Of a DNA stretch of 64,000 nucleotides, positions 55,436-64,000 are shown piece by piece. The position numbers and the translations under genes are program-made. Position 1 is the first letter of the stretch; every line of letters starts with the position of its first letter. Below the pieces are notes generated by a model. It ran no database searches. It was given only the letters and a program-made list of their open reading frames with translations, and had not been told where the DNA came from. The DNA is from Roseomonas aeriglobus (GTDB lineage: Bacteria > Pseudomonadota > Alphaproteobacteria > Sphingomonadales > Sphingomonadaceae), in NCBI GenBank assembly GCA_016937575.1, contig JAFHKN010000002.1, positions 1,364,001 to 1,428,000 on the forward strand, read 5' to 3'.

Positions 55436-58078
55436 ATGGGTGCGGCGGCGGCCCCTGCCGCCTATCGGATCAGGATGACCGAAGCTGCCGCTCCTTCCCC
55501 CGACGCGCTGCTCGCCGCCGCCCGCCAAGATGGGCGGGGGCGGCTCAAGATCTTTTTGGGCGCCGCGCCCGGCGTCGGTAAGACGTTCGAGATGTTGCGC
55601 GAAGGGGCGGAGCGGCTACGTGACGGCACCGATGTCGTCGTCGCGGTGGTCGAAACGCATGGCCGCGCTGAAACAGCAGCGCTGGTCGATCCCTTCGAGA
55701 TCGTTTCCAAGCGCGCGCTCGACTATCGCGGTCACCGGTTGGAAGAAATGGACCTGGACGCCGTCCTCGCCCGCGCACCGTCGCTCGCGCTGGTCGACGA
55801 ATATGCTCACACCAACGTCGAGGGCAGCCGCCATCCGAAGCGCTGGCAGGACGTCGCCGAACTGCTGGACGCGGGTATCGACGTCTATACGACGCTGAAC
55901 GTCCAACACCTCGAAAGCCTCAACGACGTCGTTGCCAGTTTCACCCGCGTGCGGGTGCGCGAAACGGTGCCCGACAGCGCGTTCGAGGGCGCGGAGGTCG
56001 AGGTCGTCGACCTTCCGCCCGACGAACTGATCGCGCGGCTTAGGGACGGCAAGGTCTATGTGCCCGAGGAGGCGAGCCGCGCGCTCGGTCATTTCTTCTC
56101 GAAGCCGAATCTGTCGGCATTGCGTGAGATGGCGCTGCGTCGTGCCGCGCAGAGCGTCGACCGCGCGATGCGCGAACATCTTGACGCACACGCCGTCGCG
56201 GGGACTTATGCCGGCGCGGAGCGGGTGCTGGTCGCGGTCAGCGAGCTCGCCGGCAGCGACACGCTTGTCCGCGCGGCGAAGCGGCTGGCGGATGCGCTGC
56301 ATGCCGACTGGACCGCGGTGTTCATCGAAACGCCACGCGCGGAAAGTTTCGGTGACGACGACCGCCGTCGGATTGCAGATGCTCTGGCACTCGCAGCCAG
56401 TCTCGGCGCGTCGATCGCGACCTTGCCGGCGGAAAGCGTCATCGCCGGGCTGACCGCGCAGATCATCGCGATGCGGGCGACACAGCTCGTCATCGGCAAA
56501 TCGCGGCGCAGTTGGTGGTTCGAACTGCGCCATCGCTCGGTCGTGGCGGCGATGCTGGAGAGCGGCGGCGGCCTAGCGGTCCACGTCATTCCCGCGGGGG
56601 ACACGACGCCGAGACGCCCTACGCGCCGTAAGCCACCCAAGCCTGCGCCCTACTCGATTGGTCTGGCGATGGTAGCCGCTGCGACCGGGGTTGCGTGGGC
56701 GATCGAGCCCTATCTCGGCACGGGTGCGCTCGACCTCGTCTATCTGGTGCCCGTGTTGATCGCCGCGAGTCGGCTCGGTCTGCGTCCCGGCCTCTTCACC
56801 GGCCTCGCCGCTGCACTCGCCTATAATTTCTTCTTCCTGCCGCCGATCCACACCTTCACGGTCGCCGATCCGCGCAGCGTCGTGACGTTGCTGGTTCTGC
56901 TCGGGGTCGGTGCCTTCACCAGCCATCTCGCCGGGGGCCTGCGCTCGCGCGCGGCGATCGGTGTGCGGGGCGCGCGCGAGAATGCCGCGGTGGCCGCTTT
57001 CGGACAAGCGCTGGCGCGGGTCGGGGATGCGGAGGCGACGGCGCAGATCACCTGCGATCACGTCGCCCGGTTGCTCGCCGTAGATACCGTGCTGCTCGCT
57101 CACCGCGACGGTCGGCTGGAACCGGTCGCTGGCACGCCCGCCGATCCGACGATCGGTCCGGTCGATCAGGCTGCCGCCGAATGGACCGCGGCGCGCGGCG
57201 AGCCCGCCGGCAGCGGAACGGCGACGCTGAATGCGGCGGACTGGCAGTTCCATCCGCTGCAGACCGCGATGGGCGTGCTGGCGGTGCTCGGCATCGCCCG
57301 CCACGACGGCCGCGACCCGCTGCCGCCCGACCGCGCGCTGTTGCTGACGACGTTAACCGGGCAAGCGGCGCTGGCGCAGGAGCGATTGCGGCTTGAGGTC
57401 AATGCCAAGGCGCTGTCGGTGCTGCAGGAACGCGATCGACTGCGCGCCGCCCTGCTGTCGTCGATCGGCCATGACCTGCGCACACCGCTGACCTCGGTCA
57501 TCGCCGCGATCGATGCGATGGGGCCGGGGCCACACGTCGCCGCCGCCCGCGCTGAGGTCCAGCGACTGAAGCGCTTTCTGGACAACCTCCTCCAGATGGT
57601 CCGCATCGACACCGCCGCGCTGACGCCCGAGATGGAAGCGACCGACTTGACCGACGCGGTCGCCGCCGCTGTCCGCGACCTGCGCGACACGCTCAAGCAC
57701 AATCGCATCGACTTCGACGTACCGGCGACTCTGCCGCTGGTCCGCGCCGACCCGCGGCTGCTGCACCACATCCTCATCAACCTGCTCGCCAACGCTGCGC
57801 AGCATGGCGGCGCCGGCACCCCTATCCGCCTGATCGGCCGCCGCGAACGCGATGCCGTGACGCTGGCCATCGCGGACGCTGGGCCGGGTCTGGGAGACAA
57901 GGCCGGCGACATCTTCAAAAGCTTCGTCCGCGGTACCGGCACCGACCGCAGCGGCGGCAGCGGCCTGGGCCTCGCGATCGTCAAGGGCTTCGCCGACGCA
58001 ATGAAGGTGGAGGTCATGGCGCTCACGTCCCCAGAGGGAGGGGCGCAACTCACCTTGCGTTTTAGCGATTTGGCATAA
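55436..58078 (+). CDS. kdpD: KdpD, sensor histidine kinase for potassium/osmotic stress
   Basis: The product has 880 residues. The N-terminal KdpD domain (about 40-245) carries Walker A GAAPGVGKTFEML and LALVDEYAHTNVEGSRHPKRWQDV. A Usp-like domain follows (about 258-375), then four membrane helices (about 395-505, YSIGLAMVAAATGVAWAIEP to LVLLGVGAFTSHL), a GAF domain, HisKA with LSSIGHDLRTPLTSVIAAI (about 680) and HATPase with NLLANAAQHGG and GGSGLGLAIVKGFADAM. It controls KdpE. ATG 55436 abuts the KdpE-like box; ATG 55475 (MTEAAAPSPD) is an alternative. Unusually it diverges from kdpFABC-kdpE instead of lying beside kdpE. Confidence 0.95.
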   Translation: MGAAAAPAAYRIRMTEAAAPSPDALLAAARQDGRGRLKIFLGAAPGVGKTFEMLREGAERLRDGTDVVVAVVETHGRAETAALVDPFEIVSKRALDYRGHRLEEMDLDAVLARAPSLALVDEYAHTNVEGSRHPKRWQDVAELLDAGIDVYTTLNVQHLESLNDVVASFTRVRVRETVPDSAFEGAEVEVVDLPPDELIARLRDGKVYVPEEASRALGHFFSKPNLSALREMALRRAAQSVDRAMREHLDAHAVAGTYAGAERVLVAVSELAGSDTLVRAAKRLADALHADWTAVFIETPRAESFGDDDRRRIADALALAASLGASIATLPAESVIAGLTAQIIAMRATQLVIGKSRRSWWFELRHRSVVAAMLESGGGLAVHVIPAGDTTPRRPTRRKPPKPAPYSIGLAMVAAATGVAWAIEPYLGTGALDLVYLVPVLIAASRLGLRPGLFTGLAAALAYNFFFLPPIHTFTVADPRSVVTLLVLLGVGAFTSHLAGGLRSRAAIGVRGARENAAVAAFGQALARVGDAEATAQITCDHVARLLAVDTVLLAHRDGRLEPVAGTPADPTIGPVDQAAAEWTAARGEPAGSGTATLNAADWQFHPLQTAMGVLAVLGIARHDGRDPLPPDRALLLTTLTGQAALAQERLRLEVNAKALSVLQERDRLRAALLSSIGHDLRTPLTSVIAAIDAMGPGPHVAAARAEVQRLKRFLDNLLQMVRIDTAALTPEMEATDLTDAVAAAVRDLRDTLKHNRIDFDVPATLPLVRADPRLLHHILINLLANAAQHGGAGTPIRLIGRRERDAVTLAIADAGPGLGDKAGDIFKSFVRGTGTDRSGGSGLGLAIVKGFADAMKVEVMALTSPEGGAQLTLRFSDLA

Positions 58079-58448
58079 CCTCCTCGAGTGCGAGCATGCC
58101 TGAATAAGATGGCCGGACCGGCCTTTGGAATCGAAACAGATGAACGAGCGGCTGCTTTCCGGAATTAAGTTATAACGCACGAACGTCCACAATTGGGTCA
58201 AGTTAACCCGGCCAACCCCAGCCCTACGCTTTGCCCTGCAAGTCATTGTCTGTGCGGGGATGCCGAGGCAGACACCAGTCAGCCATACGATTCGTAAGCC
58301 AATAACGGCATCGCAAAACCGCGCAGCTTCTCCTAAGTCGCGCCATTCGGCGTCACCAGAACCGCAAATAAATGTGGGGAAAAATAGTGGGCTGAATATC
58401 GCCCGGGTCGCCAAAAACGGCAAAACACTGCCGATTTCCGCTTGACCA
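58079..58448. other. About 370 bases without a gene, with a hairpin after kdpD
   Basis: GGCCG-GAC-CGGCC at 58111-58123 followed by TTT stands 33 bases after the kdpD stop and may end its transcript. The rest, somewhat AT-richer, shows no coding pattern and runs into tRNA-Glu. Confidence 0.45.
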
Positions 58449-58523
58449 TGGTGACCCCTACGGGAATCGAACCCGTGTTTCAGCCGTGAAAGGGCCGCGT
58501 CCTAACCGCTAGACGAAGGGGCC
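58449..58523 (-). tRNA. tRNA-Glu (anticodon TTC)
   Basis: The reverse complement gives a 75-nt cloverleaf: GGCCCCT acceptor strand pairing with AGGGGTC, D-loop TAGCGGTTAGGA, anticodon loop with CTTTCAC (TTC), T-arm ACGGGTTCGAATCCCGT and an encoded CCA (58449-58451). Confidence 0.97.
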
Positions 58524-58605
58524 ACGTCGCCGTGGGCTGCGCTCCGTTAGGCAAGGACGCGGCGGGGGTCAACTGTGTTTCTTGGCTTTTCGTGTCGTGT
58601 CTTTG

Positions 58606-60360
58606 TCAATCTGCCCACGCGGCATCGTCGATGTGGAGTTCGGCGGCCCGGCTGCTCGACCAGTCGTCGATCTTGGCGCGGCCGGCGAGCCACAGGCGGC
58701 GGTGCGGTGCGGCGCCGAGCAGGGCGACGCCGAGCGCCGTGTCGGCGGCACGGAAGGCCATGGCCTTCAGGCTGCGGCCGTCGTTGCCGGCGACGATGGT
58801 ACGGACGTGGCCGTTGCCGACGACACTCGCCCTGACGATCCGCACCGGGCCGGCGGCAACGCGCGGAGAGGGCCAGCCCATGCCATAGGGGCCGCCGACC
58901 TCCAGCGCCTCGACGAGATCCGGGCAGACGCCGGCGGGGGCGAGAACGGCGTCAAGGAGCAGCGCGCGGTTCTCCGAGGCGTGGGCGACGGCTTCGGCCA
59001 GGCGTTCCTCGAGGAAGTCGGCGAAGGCGGCGACCTTGTCGGCGTCGATCGTCAGACCTGCAGCCATGGCGTGACCACCGCCGGCGATCAGCAGTCCGTG
59101 TTCCTTCGCCGCCATCACCGCAGCGCCCAGGTCGACGCCGGGAATCGAACGGCCCGAGCCCTTGCCGACGCCGTCGCCGTCGATCGCGATGACGATCGCC
59201 GGCCGACCGAGTCGTTCCTTCAGCCGTCCCGCAACGATACCAATCACGCCCGGATGCCAGCCTGCGCCCGCGACGACCGCGACCTGCCGATCGACACCGA
59301 GCATCGCATCGGCATCGCTTTGAACCGCGAGCTCGATCGCGCGCCGTTCCTCGTTCAGCCGGTCGAGCTCCTCGGCGATCACGCGCGCCTCGTCCGGGTC
59401 GTCGGTGGTGAGCAGGCGGACGCCGAGATCGGACTTGCCGACGCGGCCACCGGCGTTGATCCGCGGGCCCAGCGCGAAGCCGAGGTCAGTCGCAGTCGGC
59501 GCGCGAGTCAGCCGCGACGCGGTGATGAGCGCGTCGATCCCGGGATTCCGGCGATTGGCCATGACCTTCAGGCCCTGCGCGACATAGGCGCGGTTCAGGC
59601 CCTTCAGCTGTGCCACGTCGGCGACCGTGCCCAGCGCGACGAGATCGAGCAGGTCGAGCAGCCTCGGTTCGGCGCGGTCGGCGAAAAAGCCCCGGGCGCG
59701 CAGCGTGCGGAGGAGCGCGGCGCCAAGCAGGAAGGCGACGCCGACGGCGGCCAGATGGCCGTGCGCGGCGCCGTCGCCCTCGTCGAGGCGGTTGGGGTTC
59801 ACGAGCGCATGCGCAACGGGCAGGGCGGAGGCGCATTTGTGATGATCGACGACGATCACGTCGATGCCGGCGTCACGCGCGTCCTGCAGCGCGTCGAACG
59901 CCTGGGCGCCGCAGTCGACCGTGACGATCAGGCTGGCGCCCTGTTCCCCGAGCCGTCGCATGGCGATGCCGGAGGGCCCATAGCCTTCGATCAAGCGATC
60001 GGGGATGTAGGCCGTGGGCGCCAGGCCGAGGTCGCGAAGCAGGCGGATGACCAGTGCCGCGGAGGTCGCGCCATCGACGTCATAGTCCCCGAACACGGCG
60101 ACAGCTTCGCCGGCCTGCACGGCATCGGCAAGGCGTTGCGCGGCGCGGTCCATGTCGCGAAAGATCGACGGGTCGGGCATGAAGCCGCGGATGCTGGGGC
60201 TGCGGTGCGCCTCCAGCGCCTCGCGCGGGCAGCCGCGCGACAGCAGCAGCTGCGTCACCAGATCGTCGGGCACGAAGCCGCCGCCGACGTCGCCAGCCAG
60301 GCCCCGCCAACGCCATGGTTGGCCGAGGATCGACCGCTCGATGTTTAGAACCGGCGTCAT
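58606..60360 (-). CDS. recJ: RecJ, single-stranded-DNA-specific 5'-3' exonuclease
   Basis: The product has 584 residues of the DHH phosphoesterase family. Motif I is AVFGDYDVDGATSAAL (about 90), motif II LIVTVDCG, motif III DVIVVDHHK (about 170) and motif IV LDLVALGTVADV. DHHA1 then follows with FALGPRINAGGRVGKSDLG and the GRSIPGVDLG...GGHAMAAGLTI region. RecJ degrades 5' ssDNA ends in recombination and mismatch repair. ATG 60360 is preferred; 60396 would overlap the upstream oxygenase gene by 23 bases. It is probably cotranscribed with that gene. Confidence 0.95.
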   Translation of the reverse strand: MTPVLNIERSILGQPWRWRGLAGDVGGGFVPDDLVTQLLLSRGCPREALEAHRSPSIRGFMPDPSIFRDMDRAAQRLADAVQAGEAVAVFGDYDVDGATSAALVIRLLRDLGLAPTAYIPDRLIEGYGPSGIAMRRLGEQGASLIVTVDCGAQAFDALQDARDAGIDVIVVDHHKCASALPVAHALVNPNRLDEGDGAAHGHLAAVGVAFLLGAALLRTLRARGFFADRAEPRLLDLLDLVALGTVADVAQLKGLNRAYVAQGLKVMANRRNPGIDALITASRLTRAPTATDLGFALGPRINAGGRVGKSDLGVRLLTTDDPDEARVIAEELDRLNEERRAIELAVQSDADAMLGVDRQVAVVAGAGWHPGVIGIVAGRLKERLGRPAIVIAIDGDGVGKGSGRSIPGVDLGAAVMAAKEHGLLIAGGGHAMAAGLTIDADKVAAFADFLEERLAEAVAHASENRALLLDAVLAPAGVCPDLVEALEVGGPYGMGWPSPRVAAGPVRIVRASVVGNGHVRTIVAGNDGRSLKAMAFRAADTALGVALLGAAPHRRLWLAGRAKIDDWSSSRAAELHIDDAAWAD

Positions 60361-60373
60361 GATGGGCGAAGGA

Positions 60374-61054
60374 TCAGAGATACCATGGCTGTTCACGGAA
60401 CCACTTGGTGACGACGTATTTCGTCCCCTTGGTCACGGCGGTGCCTTCGTGCAGCGTCATCGGGTTCGGACTGCCATCGGGGTTCATGTTGTTCCACGTC
60501 AGCAGCATGCGGCGGCGCGGCGGGATCTTGATGCCGGCCTGCGGGAACCAGGTGGCGCCGCCTTCCTCGACCTCGTTCAGATAAAGCATCGCCGTCCAGG
60601 TCCGCTGCCCGCCTTCCTCGGTCATGCGCTGCCAATAGGGCTGGCTGCCCTGAAAATAGTCGTGGTGTGCGCGGAACTGCTGACCCGGGGCATAGCGCTG
60701 GCCCTGCATGGTCTCGCCATGCGGCGGATCGATGCCGAGCAGATGCGCGATGCGCTCGTCGATCGGTCGGACGAGCGGCGAGAAGCGGTCCATGTCGCAG
60801 CTTTCGCTCGTCCGATACTCCGGGTCGGGCGCGTCGGACAGCAGCGTCGACGGGCGGCGATGGCGGTCGATCAGCGCCATCAGCGCGTCGCATTCGGCAT
60901 TGGTCAGAAAATCGAGTTGATAATAGACCTGCGCGCTCGGCACCTTGGCCTGTACGACCGCCGGGTTCGCTTCCAGACGCGCCGCGACCGACTGGCTGAA
61001 GGCGGCGCGGGATTTTGAGGGCAGATCCGGATTGTCGACGGGTTTGCGAGCCAT
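60374..61054 (-). CDS. 2-oxoglutarate/Fe(II) oxygenase, prolyl 4-hydroxylase type
   Basis: The product has 226 residues. In the double-stranded beta-helix core, QGQRYAPGQQFRAHHDYFQG supplies H-x-D for iron, and MTLHEGTAVTKGTKYVVTKWF supplies the distal His and the Lys that binds 2-oxoglutarate. YRTSESCDM and GGATWFPQAG are prolyl-4-hydroxylase family blocks. It likely hydroxylates a protein side chain, target unknown. It ends 13 bases before the recJ start. Confidence 0.9.
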   Translation of the reverse strand: MARKPVDNPDLPSKSRAAFSQSVAARLEANPAVVQAKVPSAQVYYQLDFLTNAECDALMALIDRHRRPSTLLSDAPDPEYRTSESCDMDRFSPLVRPIDERIAHLLGIDPPHGETMQGQRYAPGQQFRAHHDYFQGSQPYWQRMTEEGGQRTWTAMLYLNEVEEGGATWFPQAGIKIPPRRRMLLTWNNMNPDGSPNPMTLHEGTAVTKGTKYVVTKWFREQPWYL

Positions 61055-61090
61055 GACCGGCAAATCGCGCCCCGCGCGACCAAAAGCAAG

Positions 61091-61116
61091 GGGGCCGGCC
61101 GTCGCCGGCCGGCCCC
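61091..61116 (-). terminator. Terminator-like hairpin after the RcnB-like gene
   Basis: GGGGCCGGCC (61091-61100) and GGCCGGCCCC (61107-61116) form a perfect 10-bp stem with a 6-base loop, followed leftward by CTTGCTTTTGG. It sits 12 bases after the stop of the RcnB-like gene and before the oxygenase start. Confidence 0.7.
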
Positions 61117-61128
61117 GTATCGCCACGC

Positions 61129-62133
61129 TTACCAGAAGATGTCGTAGATCACGTCCACGACCTCGCCCGTGTCGATGTCGACCAGCAGCGCGTCGTTGTA
61201 GTAGCGGACCCAGCGGTATGGACCATAGGCTGGCGGCAGGCGGTAATCCCACGGGTCGTTGATCCAGTAATTCTGCTGGAACAGGATCGAGCCGAGCGTG
61301 ATGCCGATGCCGAAGCGCTGGTAGCCATAGTTGTACCCCCGCGGCGGATAGTAGCGCGGCAGGCGATAGGCATAGCGGTTGCTGCCGCGCCAGCCTTGCC
61401 AGTCGTACCGGCGATCGTTGCGCCATTCGCGGTTCCACCGCTGCTGGCCGCCGCGGTTCCAGTCGCCGCCACGATTCCAGGTGCCGCCCCGGTTCCAGTC
61501 GTTGCGGCGGGGATCGCGGTTATAGTCGCGGCGGTCGTCCCGGCGTTCGGTACGGAAGTCCCGGCGGTCGTCGCGACGATCCTGACGATATTGATCAGGA
61601 GTCACGCGGCCCTGGACGAGATCGCGGCGATCCTCACGGCGTTCCTGACGGAAGTCCTGCCGATCGTCGCGACGATCCTGACGAAAGCCGTCGGGGCGCT
61701 GAACGGAGCCGCCGTTGGCACGGGCGGCATCACGCTGGGCACGGAAAGCGTCCCGATCGAATGCCGGACGCTGCACCTGCCCCTGGACCTGGACATCGGC
61801 CTGGACGCGGGCCGCCTCGCGCTGCTGGCGGAAGGCATCGCGATTGAAGGTCTGGCCGCCGGCCTGAGCCTGCGCCCGCGCGGCTTCGCGCTGCGCACGG
61901 AAGGCGTCGCGGTCGAAGCCCCCGCCGCCGCCGTTCGGCCGGGCGGTACGTTCGGGCCGCTGGAACGAGTCCATGCTGCGCTCGGGCCGAGGGGGCGGGG
62001 CGGGGCGGTCCGCCTGGGGGGTGCCGTCGCCACGGCCGGGCCCGCCGCGGCGGCCCTGCCATTCCTGCGCGCTCGCCAGCACCGGCGAGAGCGCGGTCGC
62101 CGCGACCAGCGCGGACAAGATGAACTTCTTCAT
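61129..62133 (-). CDS. RcnB-family periplasmic protein with long Arg/Asp-rich linker
   Basis: The product has 334 residues. The signal peptide is KKFILSALVAATALSPVLASAQ. Residues 20-240 are low-complexity: repeats of (F)DRDAFRAQREAARA, then RQDRRDDRRDFR units and RGGDWNRGG units. The C-terminal 90 residues form the RcnB domain (RYYPPRGYNYGYQRFGIGITLGSILFQQNYWINDPWDYRLPPAYGPYRWVRYYNDALLVDIDTGEVVDVIYDIFW region). E. coli RcnB affects nickel/cobalt efflux in the periplasm; proteins with this domain are widespread and mostly uncharacterised. ATG 62133 has a GGAGAG site. Confidence 0.85.
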   Translation of the reverse strand: MKKFILSALVAATALSPVLASAQEWQGRRGGPGRGDGTPQADRPAPPPRPERSMDSFQRPERTARPNGGGGGFDRDAFRAQREAARAQAQAGGQTFNRDAFRQQREAARVQADVQVQGQVQRPAFDRDAFRAQRDAARANGGSVQRPDGFRQDRRDDRQDFRQERREDRRDLVQGRVTPDQYRQDRRDDRRDFRTERRDDRRDYNRDPRRNDWNRGGTWNRGGDWNRGGQQRWNREWRNDRRYDWQGWRGSNRYAYRLPRYYPPRGYNYGYQRFGIGITLGSILFQQNYWINDPWDYRLPPAYGPYRWVRYYNDALLVDIDTGEVVDVIYDIFW

Positions 62134-62256
62134 GGACCAACTCTCCACTCGCCGGTCCCCCGGCCCTTCGTCGATGATGCCGGTTTACGGGAGGCGAGGT
62201 GAGCCGTGGCTGAATTGCGTTGAAAGCGATTAGTCAGGAATCGGCACGTTCGGCGT

Positions 62257-62799
62257 TCAGCGTTTGACGGGCGACAGCGCCGGCACGTCCTTCGCTGCTT
62301 CGGACGGGTCGATATCGGGCGGTGGCGCGGCCTCCAGCGTTTCGTCCCCGCGCGCGACGGCGGCGGCCTGGAGTATGGCGTCGATCAAACGCGGGTAGAT
62401 GCCGCAGCGGCAGAGGTTCGTTATCCTTGCGCGGACATCGTCCTCGGTCGGATTGCGGTTGGTGCGCAGCAGAGCCTGCGCCGCCATCACGACGCCGGGA
62501 ATGCAGTAGCCGCACTGCGCGAGGTTCGCGGCGAGAAAGGCCTGTTGCAGGGGGTGATTGCGGTCACGCGACAATCCTTCGATCGTGGTGACAAAACTCC
62601 CTTCGAGCGCGCCGATCCGGACGGTGCAGGATCGGACCGCGCGCCCGTCGATATCCACCGTGCAGGCGCCGCAATCGCCACTGCCGCAGCCATATTTGGT
62701 CCCCGTCAGGTTCGACGCGTCGCGGAGCGCGAACAGCAGGGGCGTCGCGGGATCCATCGCATAGTGGACCGGCTGATTGTTGACGGTGAAACGGGTCAT
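62257..62799 (-). CDS. [2Fe-2S] subunit of a molybdenum hydroxylase (xanthine dehydrogenase family)
   Basis: The product has 180 residues. A plant-ferredoxin-type cluster site, YGCGSGDCGACTVDIDGRAVRSCTV (about 37-60), is followed by the helical second cluster domain with QCGYCIPGVVMAAQALL and ITNLCRCGIYPRL. Both sites are complete. Such subunits pass electrons between a molybdopterin large subunit and an acceptor, as in isoquinoline 1-oxidoreductase or aldehyde oxidoreductase. No large-subunit gene lies within the window on either side. A C-terminal tail of about 30 residues is Pro/Asp-rich. Confidence 0.92.
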   Translation of the reverse strand: MTRFTVNNQPVHYAMDPATPLLFALRDASNLTGTKYGCGSGDCGACTVDIDGRAVRSCTVRIGALEGSFVTTIEGLSRDRNHPLQQAFLAANLAQCGYCIPGVVMAAQALLRTNRNPTEDDVRARITNLCRCGIYPRLIDAILQAAAVARGDETLEAAPPPDIDPSEAAKDVPALSPVKR

Positions 62800-62912
62800 C
62801 GCACGGCAGGTCCTAACCTGTCACATCCTGACGCGAAAGGCGGAACGCGTGGCCGCATCCGGTGTTTGACGAGGCGAATCGACGAACAACGCTCAAGCGA
62901 AGGAGGCCCGCG

Positions 62913-63128
62913 ATGCCCAAGGTGCTCAGCCAGTTTTCGATCACGCAGGAGGCCGATGGCTATGTCCTGCAGATTGAGGACGAGGACGGCGAAACGACCG
63001 AATTTAGCGCGACGCTGGAGCAGATCGATGACATCGCGATCGCGATAGAGGATTTGGACATCGTCGATGAGGATGATCCCTCCCTATTGGGCGAAGACGA
63101 TGATGAGCGCGAGCCGGACGAGGAATGA
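62913..63128 (+). CDS. Small acidic protein
   Basis: The product has 71 residues from the ATG at 62913, chosen for its AGGAGG site 7 bases upstream. The N-terminal half could form three beta strands (KVLSQFSITQEADGYVLQIEDEDGET). The C-terminal third is almost only Asp/Glu. I recognise no family. Strong translation signals and regular codon use argue that it is expressed; a cytoplasmic binding or regulatory role is possible. Confidence 0.7.
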   Translation: MPKVLSQFSITQEADGYVLQIEDEDGETTEFSATLEQIDDIAIAIEDLDIVDEDDPSLLGEDDDEREPDEE

Positions 63129-63150
63129 GATCATAGTCTCTTTCCCCGGC

Positions 63151-63174
63151 GCTTCGTGTCGAGCCTGTCGAAGC
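63151..63174. repeat. Short dyad repeat of sphingomonad type
   Basis: GCTTCG (63151-63156) and CGAAGC (63169-63174) flank TGTCGAGCCTGT. The core GTCGAGCCTGTCGAAG is a frequent intergenic repeat in sphingomonads. It lies between two convergent genes. Confidence 0.55.
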
Positions 63175-63221
63175 ACGGACGAAGTGGCCGCCGTTCGAGA
63201 TGCCGCGTTCTAACGGCTACC

Positions 63222-64000
63222 TCAGCGGCGCGGTACCGGGGTCGGCGCCGTGACCGGCTCCACCGACAGCGGCCGGGGTCCCTGAGCCGTCGTATAGAGC
63301 AGCGCATCGCCACCGAGCGTCCGGTACAGCTCTGTCAGGTTCTGCGCCTGCGCCAGCCGGGTGGCGACCAGCGACCGTTCGGCCGAATAGAGCGAGCGCT
63401 GCGCATCCAGGCTTTGTAGGAAAGTGTCGATCCCACCGCGATAGCGTGCATCGGAGAGCACATAATTGTCGCGCGATGCCGCCAACAGCGCGGTCTGGGC
63501 GCGGACCTGATCGCCGATCGTGCCACGACGAGCGAGGGCGTCACTGACCTCGCGGAAGGCAGTCTGGATCGTTCGCTCGTAGGTGGCGAGGTCCCGATCG
63601 AAGGTTGCGCGGGCTTGGTCGACCTGGGCGCGGCGCGCACCGCCGGCAAAGATGTCGTAATCGACCCCGCCGGTCGCACTCCAGGTGAAGGCGTTGCCGC
63701 TGAACAGGCTGCCCAGCGCGCCGCTGGCAAGGCCGAGCAGACCGGTCAGGCTGATTCGCGGAAACAACGCAGCCCGCGCGGCGCCGATCCGCGCATTGGC
63801 GGCGCGCAGGTCATACTCTGCCTGCACGACGTCGGGGCGGCGAAGCAGCACCCCGGAATCAAGGCCTGCCGGCAACTCCGCAAGCGTCGGCACCACCGCC
63901 TCGATCGATTCGGGAAGCAGTGTGGGATCGACATCGGCACCAACCAGGAGCCGTAGCAGATTGGCATCCTGCGCGAGGGCGGTGCGCTGCTCCGCCAGGT
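63222..64000 (-). CDS. Outer-membrane efflux protein (TolC-like, NodT family), C-terminal part
   Basis: The frame runs open from the window edge to TGA at 63222-63224, some 258 residues; the N-terminus is missing. LAEQRTALAQDANLLRLLVGAD, then LPAGLDSGVLLRRPDVVQAEYDLRAANARIGAARAALFPRISLTG and YERTIQTAFREVSDALARR are hallmarks of NodT-type outer-membrane factors: coiled-coil helices and barrel strands forming an export duct. The partner RND pump and adaptor genes should lie to the right, outside the window. Confidence 0.92.
   Translation of the reverse strand, partial: LAEQRTALAQDANLLRLLVGADVDPTLLPESIEAVVPTLAELPAGLDSGVLLRRPDVVQAEYDLRAANARIGAARAALFPRISLTGLLGLASGALGSLFSGNAFTWSATGGVDYDIFAGGARRAQVDQARATFDRDLATYERTIQTAFREVSDALARRGTIGDQVRAQTALLAASRDNYVLSDARYRGGIDTFLQSLDAQRSLYSAERSLVATRLAQAQNLTELYRTLGGDALLYTTAQGPRPLSVEPVTAPTPVPRR

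Noticed and set aside
61400..62000. Repetitive DNA resembling a tandem repeat or CRISPR array
   Set aside because: The repeats are degenerate codon-level repeats coding for Arg/Asp-rich and Gly/Trp-rich linkers of the RcnB-like protein; there are no regular spacers. No CRISPR array was seen anywhere in the window.

Overview
The window is GC-rich, gene-dense DNA that reads as an alphaproteobacterial chromosome. The order Sphingomonadales is the best guess, from a TonB-receptor/MFS/esterase catabolic operon, an RcnB-type periplasmic protein, a permease-M1 peptidase fusion and dispersed inverted repeats of sphingomonad type. This placement rests on gene content and motifs only; no database search was possible.

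Positions 1-15.9 kb look like an integrated accessory region. A tRNA-Pro gene (15896-15972) is followed at its 3' end by a large tyrosine recombinase (13770-15797), the usual layout of a tRNA-targeted genomic island. Moving left come an HNH endonuclease, a Hachiman defence pair (hamA/hamB), and a four-gene operon: uracil-DNA glycosylase, small membrane protein, dCTP-deaminase-fold membrane-anchored protein, and a DNA base hypermodification (aGPT-PPlase-like) protein. Further left are an SDR-like gene with a degenerate active site, a MazG-like protein and a nuclease-like protein. Beyond them lie a MocR/PhzF/DJ-1 metabolic cluster and the 3' end of a DUF3883 gene cut by the window edge. I saw no second attachment site, so the left border of the island is not fixed.

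Positions 16-31 kb are chromosomal: an ABC transporter (ATPase plus permease fused to an M1 aminopeptidase), a zinc metalloprotease, a CPA2 antiporter, LysR and malate synthase G, a LacI regulator, and hexuronate genes (uxuB, uxaC). uxaA and an aldehyde dehydrogenase diverge from uxaC across a LacI-type palindrome. Positions 34-41 kb hold an MHYT-GAF hybrid histidine kinase, an SDR/NTF2-like pair facing a LysR gene, and an SDR.

Positions 40-49.4 kb form a catabolic locus: SDR, TetR, acyl-CoA ligase, type-B carboxylesterase, MFS transporter and TonB-dependent receptor, joined by short overlaps. The receptor is broken by an 836-bp IS5-family (IS427-type) element flanked by a 2-bp TA duplication; removing it restores the frame exactly. 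Related 20-bp palindromes lie upstream of the SDR and of the receptor and suggest one small regulon.

Positions 50-58 kb carry the Kdp potassium system: kdpFABC and kdpE leftward, kdpD divergent, with an extra 27-residue membrane peptide ahead of kdpF and a tandem KdpE-like box between the arms. The right end holds tRNA-Glu, recJ, a prolyl-4-hydroxylase-like oxygenase, an RcnB-like protein, an orphan [2Fe-2S] subunit, a small acidic protein and the C-terminal part of a NodT-type outer-membrane efflux protein.
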